Assembly (NCBI GenBank): GCA_007119395.1
Contig: SKPS01000173.1
Location: 1-7,089 of the forward strand
Reading direction: 5' to 3'
DNA from: Lentimicrobiaceae bacterium
Lineage (GTDB): Bacteria > Bacteroidota > Bacteroidia > Bacteroidales > SKPS01
DNA length: 7,089 nucleotides
Below are positions 1-5,563 of this stretch, piece by piece. Each line of letters starts with the position of its first letter. Positions within the stretch are counted from its first letter, which is position 1. The notes under the pieces are model-generated. The model was not told the DNA's origin. It worked only from the letters and a program-made list of their open reading frames with translations, and did no database searches. The translations under genes and the position numbers were made by a program.

Positions 1-65
1 CAGACGGCAGTTTGGTATCGTATCCTGAATCAATACAACAACGTAATAACCAAAACAGAGTAAAG
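1..65 (+). other. Upstream gap and A-rich leader of the crotonase gene
   Basis: No gene can be identified here. One frame is open from base 1 to a TAA at 61-63 (20 codons), so the tail of an upstream gene is possible but has no recognisable motif. A second frame closes at a TGA at 26-28. From about 29 onward the sequence becomes A/C-rich with CAA repeats, like the leaders of the other genes in this window. I read that part as the untranslated leader of the gene starting at 66. No promoter consensus is convincing, so the operon probably starts further upstream. Confidence 0.45.
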
Positions 66-839
66 ATGAATTACACCATTTTGCAACAGGAGATTCAAGG
101 CGCCACGGCCATCCTGACGATCAGTCGTCCGGAGGCGATGAATGCGCTCAACACGCAATTTTTCAAAGAGTTTAACCATTTTCTCGACGCATTGCGTCAG
201 CGTACGGATGTACGGGTATTGATCATCACCGGTGCAGGCAAGGCGTTTGTAGCGGGTGCTGATATTTCGGAGATGGTTGACATGGATCCGGTCCAGGGTG
301 AAGCTTTCTCCCGCACCGGCCAGGGTGCTTTCCAGGCACTGGAGGAGTTGGATATGCCGGTGATTGCCGCAGTAAACGGCTTCGCGTTGGGAGGCGGATG
401 TGAGTTGGCGTTGGCGTGTGACTTCCGGATTGCCAGCACCTATGCGAAGTTCGGCCAGCCGGAGGTGAACCTGGGGCTGATCCCCGGTTATGGAGGCACC
501 CAGCGGCTTGCAAGGATTATAGGACTGTCAAATGCCCTCTACCTCCTCTATACCGCTGATATGATCAACGCAGAAGAGGCCCATCGGATCGGGCTGGTGC
601 AAAAAGTCACAGAGCCTGAAAACCTCATGACGGAAGCCCTGGCAGTGGCAGAAAAAATAGCCTCCAAAGGACCCAAGGCGATTCAGCTCATCAAAAGTGT
701 TACACGCAACGGCCTCCTCGCCGGATTCCGTGAAGGGTGCAGCATCGAAGCAACACAGTTCTCCACCCTCTTCGGCAATGAAGGGGAGGAGGGGATGCGC
801 GCCTTCCTCGAAAAACGTAAACCCCAATGGGGAGAATAA
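66..839 (+). CDS. crt: Enoyl-CoA hydratase / 3-hydroxybutyryl-CoA dehydratase (crotonase)
   Basis: Cytoplasmic crotonase that reversibly hydrates trans-2-enoyl-CoA to 3-hydroxyacyl-CoA; the C4 substrate crotonyl-CoA is inferred from the neighbours. The 257-aa length is typical for the family. The oxyanion-hole backbone positions fall at A63 (AFVAGADI) and G110 (in GGGCE). Both catalytic glutamates of true hydratases are present: E113 in GGGCELALACDFRIAS and E133 in FGQPEVNLGLIPG, followed by GGTQRL. Having both argues against a dehalogenase, isomerase or other crotonase-fold side branch. The frame is open upstream to a TTG at 12, but the ATG at 66 gives the normal family N-terminus and follows an A-rich leader, so I chose it. 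The dehydrogenase for the next step begins 82 nt downstream. Exact chain-length preference cannot be read from the sequence. Confidence 0.93.
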   Translation: MNYTILQQEIQGATAILTISRPEAMNALNTQFFKEFNHFLDALRQRTDVRVLIITGAGKAFVAGADISEMVDMDPVQGEAFSRTGQGAFQALEELDMPVIAAVNGFALGGGCELALACDFRIASTYAKFGQPEVNLGLIPGYGGTQRLARIIGLSNALYLLYTADMINAEEAHRIGLVQKVTEPENLMTEALAVAEKIASKGPKAIQLIKSVTRNGLLAGFREGCSIEATQFSTLFGNEGEEGMRAFLEKRKPQWGE

Positions 840-921
840 ACGGGTAAACAGTCAACGGAGGAATGTTGTCACCTTTTCATCAACAGAGATATATAATAAA
901 ACATCAATAACAACAAAAATC
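840..921 (+). promoter_or_regulatory. 82-nt intergenic leader between crotonase and dehydrogenase
   Basis: The second half (about 889-921) is A/C/T-rich and has no Shine-Dalgarno next to the ATG at 922, which fits Bacteroidota translation initiation. A GGAGG at 857-861 lies one or two bases before an ATG at 863 that opens only a 15-codon frame; it is too close to serve that ATG and too far from 922. A TTG at 866-868 followed by a TATATAAT-like stretch at 890-897 is only a poor match to the Bacteroidota promoter form (TTG, about 19 nt, TAnnTTTG), so I do not call a promoter. No terminator is visible. Confidence 0.5.
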
Positions 922-2259
922 ATGAATTACGAAGAGAAACTACAGCAAGTGCTGGTACTGGGAGCCGCCGGCAAAATGGGGAGTGGCATCCTGCTGCTCA
1001 CCTCCATGGAGATGGCCGACATCAGCCTTAAACCGGAAAACAAAGGGAAAGAGTACATCATCTATGCCCTGGATGTGAGTCAGCAAGCGCTTACCGGACT
1101 GATGAAATACATCAGGGTACAACTTGTCAAGGCCGCTGAGAAAAAGATCAACGTGCTCAGGAATCTGTATGCTGACAGAAATGATCTGATCGACAATGCC
1201 GAAATCATTGATGCCTACGTGAACGACGTGATGAACATCATCCGTCCGGTCACTACGATTGAATCGGCTTATGAGGCGAATATCATCTTTGAGGCGGCAA
1301 GTGAAAACCCCGACCTCAAGGTGAAGCTCTTCTCGCAGATCAACCAAAACAGCAAGACGGAGCCGTGGTTCTTCACCAACACATCATCCATTCCCATCGG
1401 TTACCTCGACAAAGAGGCCGGTCTCGACGGGCGCATCCTGGGAGTGCACTTCTACAACCCTCCGGCTGTGCAAAAACTGGTAGAGGTGATCAAAGCCGAA
1501 AACTCCAAGCCCGAACTGTCGGAGTTCGTTACCCGGTTTATCAAAAACATGCGAAAGGTTGAAGTGCCATCTTACGACTTCGCCGGATTCATCGGGAATG
1601 GCCACTTTATGCGCGATGCACTCTTTGGAATGGAACTGCTCGACCGCCTGACCGGTCAGTACAGCTTCCCCGAAGCAGTCTATATGGTGAACAAAGTGAG
1701 CCAGGATTTTATGATCAGACCCATGGGAATCTTTCAGCTCATTGACTATGTGGGCATTGATGTGTGTCAGTTTATTATGAAGGTGATGAAACCCCATGTG
1801 AAAAATGAACTGATTCACAGTCCGCTGCTCGACAAGATGATGGATCTGAATGTGAAGGGTGGGCAATATTTCGATGGTTCGCAAAAGGATGGTTTCCTGA
1901 AGTACGAAAAAGGGAGGCCTGTTGCGATTTACGATATTGACAAGAAGAGTTATGTTCCGATTGCTGATTTTGCTGAGAAGTGCGATGCAGCACTTGGTTC
2001 ACTGCCGGCGGGTCATGCCCCGTGGAGGGCTGTGGTGGGCAACCGTGCCAAGGATGCGTTGCTGCGTGAATACTTCAACAACATGAAGCAATCAGACAGC
2101 AAAGGCGCTGAACTGGCCCTCGATTACCTTAGAAGGTCGAAAGAGATTGGTGAGAACCTGGTGAAAGAGAAGGTGGCCTATACACCGGAAGATGTCAATA
2201 CGGTACTGCTGACCGGTTTCTTCCATGCGTATGGTCCGATCAACGATTACATTAACTAA
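922..2259 (+). CDS. Long-form 3-hydroxyacyl-CoA dehydrogenase (3-hydroxybutyryl-CoA dehydrogenase type)
   Basis: Cytoplasmic NAD(P)-dependent enzyme interconverting 3-ketoacyl-CoA and 3-hydroxyacyl-CoA. The 445 aa compare with about 280 for ordinary Hbd/PaaH. The N-terminal Rossmann domain has the loop GAAGKMGSG (14-22) and an acidic D51 where NAD ribose is usually bound. The catalytic set is intact and spaced as in the family: S155 (NTSS), H176 (GVHFYNP), E188 (KLVEVI), N226 (GFIGN). A first 3HCDH C-terminal lobe shows RPMGIFQLIDYVGID (266-280). About 110 further residues follow; the end (421-443, TPEDVN...GFFHAYGPINDYI) resembles the close of a 3HCDH lobe, suggesting a second lobe as in FadB/FadJ. 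About 13 and 18 extra residues sit before and after D51. The open frame extends upstream to 697 inside the crotonase gene; ATG 922 was chosen because it starts just before the Rossmann strand and after an A-rich leader. Confidence 0.88.
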   Translation: MNYEEKLQQVLVLGAAGKMGSGILLLTSMEMADISLKPENKGKEYIIYALDVSQQALTGLMKYIRVQLVKAAEKKINVLRNLYADRNDLIDNAEIIDAYVNDVMNIIRPVTTIESAYEANIIFEAASENPDLKVKLFSQINQNSKTEPWFFTNTSSIPIGYLDKEAGLDGRILGVHFYNPPAVQKLVEVIKAENSKPELSEFVTRFIKNMRKVEVPSYDFAGFIGNGHFMRDALFGMELLDRLTGQYSFPEAVYMVNKVSQDFMIRPMGIFQLIDYVGIDVCQFIMKVMKPHVKNELIHSPLLDKMMDLNVKGGQYFDGSQKDGFLKYEKGRPVAIYDIDKKSYVPIADFAEKCDAALGSLPAGHAPWRAVVGNRAKDALLREYFNNMKQSDSKGAELALDYLRRSKEIGENLVKEKVAYTPEDVNTVLLTGFFHAYGPINDYIN

Positions 2260-2268
2260 AATCACATT

Positions 2269-2275
2269 GGAGGGG
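2269..2275 (+). promoter_or_regulatory. Strong Shine-Dalgarno of the thiolase gene
   Basis: GGAGGGG lies 7 nt upstream of the ATG at 2283, in a 23-nt gap after the dehydrogenase stop codon. It fixes the thiolase start. It is the only gene in the window with a clear Shine-Dalgarno at proper spacing; the others use A-rich leaders. Confidence 0.75.
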
Positions 2276-2282
2276 AAACATT

Positions 2283-3524
2283 ATGAAATTACGTAGAAAA
2301 GTATATATGGTAGCCGGATACAACACCATTTCGATGGGTAGTGGCAGGAAAGAGTTTCATCCGAAGAAGCCGCGTCCGGGTTTGGAAGAGTACATGAAGG
2401 AAGCCGGGCAGGGTGTGCTTCAGCAGATTGGAGGTGCAGCGCATGTTGACGAGTGTGTTGTGGGCAATTTTATTGCAGCGCGATACAACAAGCAGGCGAA
2501 CCTGGCTGCTTTCTTTCCGTTTATTGATGAGGGGTTGAAATACAAGCCCTGCATCCGTGTTGAGGGTGCATGTGGAACGGGAGCCCTTGCGTTGGCTACA
2601 GGCGTAAAGTCCGTTTTGGCCGAGACAGCCGAGGTGGTACTGGTGCTGGGTGTGGAGGTGCAGAACTCGGTGAAAGCGGTGTATGGAGCTGACATACTGG
2701 CTGCAGCGGGATGGTATAAGGAGCGTAAAAAAGGGCATGCCCACTTCTTCCCAGGCAAATTCAGTGAGCGTGCCGGTGCCTATTACCAGAAGTTTGGTTA
2801 CGAGAAAACGCGTGAAGCGATGGCGGTATGGTATAAGAACGCCATAGAGAACGCCCGTTTGTGCCCCACGGCGCAGGAATTCCATAACACCTCACCCGAT
2901 CTGCTTGGAACAGGTATGATGAAGCCCAATCCCCACGCGTTTGTAGAGAGCCTTAACGTGTTCGACTGTTCGAAAGTCTCTGATGGTGCCAGTGCCATTG
3001 CCGTGGTATCAGAGGAGGGGCTGAAGCGCTGCGGTATCCCGTTGAGTGAAGCGGTAGAGATCAAAGGGGTGGGTATGGCCGAATACGATATCACCAAGCC
3101 ACCGGCTGACCCCACCAGGCTGGAGACCACCTCTGTGGCTGTTGGCAAAGCACTGGAATCAGCAGGAATCTCAAAAGAGGACCTGGCCACTGTAGAGTGC
3201 CACGACTGCTTTTCGATTGCGGGTGTGATGGCCGTGGAAGCGATCGGCTTTGCAGAGCATGGAAAAGGTGCTGATTTTGTCCTGGCAGGAAACACCAGTC
3301 GCAACGGCAAGGTGCCTTTTAATACCACGGGTGGACTGATCGGTTGGGGGCATCCCACCGGTGCAACCGGTGTGCATCAGGCTGTTACCATCTGGGAGCA
3401 GCTTACAGGCAAAACCGGTGACGCACAGATTGAGATCCCCGCAGACCGCCCCTATGGACTCTCCATCAACATGGGTGGTGACGACAAAACGCTGGTGTCT
3501 ATCGTCTATAAGAAAACAACGTAG
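2283..3524 (+). CDS. SCP2-type thiolase (acetyl-CoA acetyltransferase / 3-ketoacyl-CoA thiolase)
   Basis: Condenses or cleaves 3-ketoacyl-CoA with CoA, here probably the acetyl-CoA/acetoacetyl-CoA step (inferred from context). At 413 aa it has normal thiolase length. The N-terminal half carries the nucleophile C97 in VEGACGTGALAL. The C-terminal half has ECHDCF (305-310, H307 and C309), NTTGG (347-351) and the GHP loop (356-358, followed by TGATG). The classical C-terminal CxG cysteine of biosynthetic thiolases is absent: the sequence there is SINMGGDD (394-401). HDCF with no terminal CxG marks the SCP2/archaeal-like branch, in which the HDCF cysteine is thought to act as acid/base. No DUF35 partner gene, as found with archaeal thiolase/HMG-CoA synthase complexes, is seen in the window. 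The start is set by a good Shine-Dalgarno. The TAG stop is followed by an open in-frame linker to the next gene. Confidence 0.9.
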   Translation: MKLRRKVYMVAGYNTISMGSGRKEFHPKKPRPGLEEYMKEAGQGVLQQIGGAAHVDECVVGNFIAARYNKQANLAAFFPFIDEGLKYKPCIRVEGACGTGALALATGVKSVLAETAEVVLVLGVEVQNSVKAVYGADILAAAGWYKERKKGHAHFFPGKFSERAGAYYQKFGYEKTREAMAVWYKNAIENARLCPTAQEFHNTSPDLLGTGMMKPNPHAFVESLNVFDCSKVSDGASAIAVVSEEGLKRCGIPLSEAVEIKGVGMAEYDITKPPADPTRLETTSVAVGKALESAGISKEDLATVECHDCFSIAGVMAVEAIGFAEHGKGADFVLAGNTSRNGKVPFNTTGGLIGWGHPTGATGVHQAVTIWEQLTGKTGDAQIEIPADRPYGLSINMGGDDKTLVSIVYKKTT

Positions 3525-3561
3525 CTGGCAACTGCTGCGCAACCATTCAACCGGCAAAGAG

Positions 3562-3601
3562 GCCCGGCCGGTGTTACTGCCAGTAGCAGTGACGGCCGGG
3601 C
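3562..3601 (+). other. GC-rich hairpin in the thiolase-flavoprotein gap
   Basis: A perfect 9-bp inverted repeat (GCCCGGCCG at 3562-3570, CGGCCGGGC at 3593-3601) encloses a second 7-bp stem (3574-3580 with 3586-3592, one G-U pair), a 3-nt bulge (3571-3573) and a 5-nt loop (3581-3585). No T-run follows, so it is not a standard intrinsic terminator. It ends 28 nt before the next ATG. It could be an RNA stability or processing element, or a partial attenuator; the role is unknown. Confidence 0.7.
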
Positions 3602-3629
3602 AACCTTGCAACGCAAACAACAACGAGCC

Positions 3630-4574
3630 ATGCAAACCGTCTCACAACTGTTCAACATTCAATACCCCATTGTACAGGGCGGCATGATTTGGTGCTCAGG
3701 ATGGCGTCTGGCAGCCGCTGTAAGCAATGGCGGCGGTCTGGGGCTGATTGGATCAGGGTCGATGAATCCTGACCTGCTCCTGGAGCATGTGCGTAAGTGC
3801 AAAACGGCTACGAACAACCCTTTTGGCGTGAACATACCACTGCTATTCGGCCATGCGGAGTCGTTCCTGCAGATATGTGTTGACGAGAAGGTGCCTGTGG
3901 TGTTCACCTCGGCCGGCAACCCGATGAAGTACACCGCACATCTCAAATCACACGGTATCAAGGTAGCGCATGTGGTGGCCAATACCAGGGGTGCTGTTAA
4001 GTGTGCTGAGGCGGATGTTGACGCAGTGGTTGCCGAAGGCTTCGAAGCGGGAGGGCACAATGGCAAAGAGGAGACCACCACCATGGTGCTTATACCAACA
4101 ATTCGCCAGGCTATTGACCTGCCTGTGATTGCTGCAGGAGGTATCGCTACCGGAAGGGGTATGCTCGCGGCCATGGCACTCGGCGCCAACGGCGTGCAAA
4201 TAGGGAGCCGGTTCGTCGCCTCCAACGAGTCATCCGCCCATCCTCTGTTTAAACAAAGGGTGGCAGAAGCTTCCGAAGGAGATACAAAGCTGATGATGAA
4301 AAAACTGGTGGCAGTCAGACTGCTGAGAAACCCCTTCGCTGAAAAGGTTGAGGCCATGGAACTGGAAGGCGCTTCGCGTGAAGCCCTTGCAGAACTCCTG
4401 GGGAGAGGAAGAGCCGGAAAGGGGATGTTTGAAGGAGATATGGAAGAGGGAGAACTCGAAATAGGCCAGGCTTCCGGCATCATCAGTGAGGTAAAACCCG
4501 CTGCAGAGATTATTCGGGAGATCGTGGCTGAATATGAAACCGCCCGAAAAGAGCTCAAAGAGCTTACACCATAA
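3630..4574 (+). CDS. FMN-dependent nitronate monooxygenase / FabK-like enoyl reductase family protein
   Basis: A 314-aa TIM-barrel flavoprotein of the nitronate monooxygenase/enoyl-ACP reductase II (FabK) family, predicted cytoplasmic. Visible motifs: YPIVQGGMIW (12-21) and AAAVSNGGGLGLIG (28-41) at the start of the barrel; PFGVNIPL (64-71); AEGFEAGGHNG (135-145) with the family's catalytic or ligand-binding H143; and the FMN phosphate region VIAAGGIATGRG (166-177) with GANGVQIGSRF (185-195). These fit the whole family and do not separate nitronate oxidation from enoyl-thioester reduction. Its place between thiolase and acyl-CoA dehydrogenase genes makes an acyl-CoA substrate plausible, for example as an alternative crotonyl-CoA reductase, but this is inference. 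The frame is open upstream to the thiolase stop. ATG 3630 was chosen over TTG 3606 because it gives the standard family N-terminus after an A/C-rich leader. Confidence 0.85.
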   Translation: MQTVSQLFNIQYPIVQGGMIWCSGWRLAAAVSNGGGLGLIGSGSMNPDLLLEHVRKCKTATNNPFGVNIPLLFGHAESFLQICVDEKVPVVFTSAGNPMKYTAHLKSHGIKVAHVVANTRGAVKCAEADVDAVVAEGFEAGGHNGKEETTTMVLIPTIRQAIDLPVIAAGGIATGRGMLAAMALGANGVQIGSRFVASNESSAHPLFKQRVAEASEGDTKLMMKKLVAVRLLRNPFAEKVEAMELEGASREALAELLGRGRAGKGMFEGDMEEGELEIGQASGIISEVKPAAEIIREIVAEYETARKELKELTP

Positions 4575-4583
4575 AGAGTATGA

Positions 4584-4624
4584 CGGAGGGTGACTCAGTG
4601 TGTAAGCCATTTGGTCAACGTCCG
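4584..4624 (+). other. Imperfect hairpin in the gap before the hydrolase
   Basis: Bases 4584-4594 can pair with 4614-4624 in 9 of 11 positions around a 19-nt loop. The structure is modest, has no T-run behind it, and overlaps one copy of a short direct repeat. It may be chance. Confidence 0.3.
4607..4622 (+). repeat. Imperfect direct repeat, copy 1 (upstream of hydrolase)
   Basis: CCATTTGGT followed by CAACGTC. The second copy at 5444-5460 reads CCATTTGGT, G, CAACATC: one inserted base and one substitution. The two copies flank the alpha/beta hydrolase gene. Function is unknown, and chance similarity is possible. Confidence 0.4.
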
Positions 4625-4654
4625 CTATATCAAAAGAAACAAACATCAAAACAA

Positions 4655-5443
4655 ATGAAAGAGTTTCTCACAGTAGAAGGTAAAAAGATTTGGTATCGGA
4701 TCATCAATGCAACCCCCACGTTCCATGAACATCCCGTACTGGTTTTTCTTCATGAGGGGTTGGGATGCTCTGAGCAGTGGCGCGACTTCCCTGAAGTGAT
4801 CTCAAACCGTTGCGGCATGCCTGCCCTGGTATTTGACCGGTACGGTTATGGTCAGTCGCAGGCGAAAGATGAGCCCAATACAGGTTGGTATATGCACAAC
4901 GAAGCGTACAAGTTCCTTCCTGAGATTCTTGAGCAGTTGGGCATCTACCACAAAGTGATACTGGTGGGTCACAGCGACGGAGGGACCATTGCCTTGCTGT
5001 TTGCGGGGCGATTTCCTGAAAAGACCCTTGCCGTGGTTTCAGAATGTGACCATGTGATGTGCGAAGAGATCACCATACGGGGTGTTCAGCAGGTAGTGCA
5101 ATCGTATGAGCTGGGGCAGCTGAAACCGCTGCTGCAAAAGCACCACGGAGAGAAGACCGACTCCCTCTTCTACGGGTGGACCGGTTTCTGGCTTTCGGAT
5201 AAGGCGAAGAGCTGGGACATCACCAGGGAGGTAGAAGCTGTGAAAGCACCGCTGTTGGCCATCCAGGGAGAAAACGATGGCTATGGATCGGTAGAGCAAC
5301 TGGTGGTGAAGCTGCGCCATGCCAAAGGCCCTGTTCAGATCAACCTGCTGGATGGGTGTGGGCATGTGCCACACCATGAACAACCGGAAAGAGTCACCGA
5401 ACTGATGGTGCAATTTATAAACAGCGTAACAAAAGATCTATGA
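4655..5443 (+). CDS. Alpha/beta hydrolase, possible acyl-CoA thioesterase
   Basis: A 262-aa single-domain alpha/beta hydrolase with a complete apparent triad: nucleophile S107 in the elbow GHSDGG (105-110), acid D208 in GENDGYGS, and H237 in GCGHVPHHEQP near the C-terminus. The oxyanion segment is LHEGLG (32-37), a variant of HGxxG. Another conserved stretch is FDRYGYGQS (60-68). There is no signal peptide or membrane segment, so it is predicted cytoplasmic. The family does not define the substrate. Its position inside an acyl-CoA operon suggests hydrolysis of an acyl-CoA or other ester, but this is inference. ATG 4655 gives the normal N-terminus and follows an A-rich leader. An in-frame ATG at 4580, 5 nt after the previous stop, would add 25 residues with no family character and is the alternative start. 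Confidence 0.85.
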   Translation: MKEFLTVEGKKIWYRIINATPTFHEHPVLVFLHEGLGCSEQWRDFPEVISNRCGMPALVFDRYGYGQSQAKDEPNTGWYMHNEAYKFLPEILEQLGIYHKVILVGHSDGGTIALLFAGRFPEKTLAVVSECDHVMCEEITIRGVQQVVQSYELGQLKPLLQKHHGEKTDSLFYGWTGFWLSDKAKSWDITREVEAVKAPLLAIQGENDGYGSVEQLVVKLRHAKGPVQINLLDGCGHVPHHEQPERVTELMVQFINSVTKDL

Positions 5444-5460
5444 CCATTTGGTGCAACATC
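5444..5460 (+). repeat. Imperfect direct repeat, copy 2 (immediately after hydrolase stop)
   Basis: Pairs with the copy at 4607-4622 with one extra G and one G/A change. It begins at the first base after the hydrolase TGA. Confidence 0.4.
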
Positions 5461-5563
5461 TGCCCGGGGCGTGGTGAGTGAGCCTGTGGTGTTGACGTTG
5501 TGGTCACCCTTCAAGAAACAACAACAAATCGTTTAATTATCAATAACCTAAAAAATTAAAAAC
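5444..5563 (+). promoter_or_regulatory. 120-nt intergenic leader before acyl-CoA dehydrogenase
   Basis: This is the longest gap in the window. Its first two-thirds are mixed and GT-rich; the last 50 or so bases (from about 5512) are strongly A/T-rich with CAACAA repeats, no Shine-Dalgarno, and end in AAAAAC before the ATG. TTGACG at 5492-5497 resembles a -35 box, but no -10-like or TAnnTTTG sequence lies at the right distance, so an internal promoter is not supported. A TGAC/GTCA inverted repeat near 5494-5506 is only 4 bp. No terminator is seen. Confidence 0.45.

Noticed and set aside
1..63. 20-codon open frame ending in TAA at 61-63, containing WYRILN, similar to WYRIIN near the hydrolase start
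   Set aside because: The match is very short and would be at a C-terminus in one case and an N-terminus in the other. The region also looks like an A-rich leader, so coincidence is likelier.
863..910. 15-codon ATG frame just after GGAGG in the crotonase-dehydrogenase gap
   Set aside because: The spacing from GGAGG is only 1-2 nt and the peptide is tiny and featureless.
697..921. 75-codon upstream extension of the dehydrogenase frame into the crotonase gene
   Set aside because: It overlaps well-supported crotonase coding sequence in another frame. ATG 922 gives the expected Rossmann start.
3659..4558. 299-codon open frame on the minus strand opposite the flavoprotein gene
   Set aside because: Its product is a Ser/Pro/Ala-rich translation with no motif, typical of the antisense of a real gene; the plus-strand protein has clear family motifs.
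868..5511. GTCACC-like hexamer in three gaps (868-873, 5503-5508, and inverted at 4588-4594) as a possible operator
   Set aside because: A 6-bp match on mixed strands at unequal distances from the starts is too close to chance.
5492..5541. Possible internal promoter before the acyl-CoA dehydrogenase (TTGACG plus a downstream AT-rich stretch)
   Set aside because: No -10-like or TAnnTTTG element sits at the required spacing.
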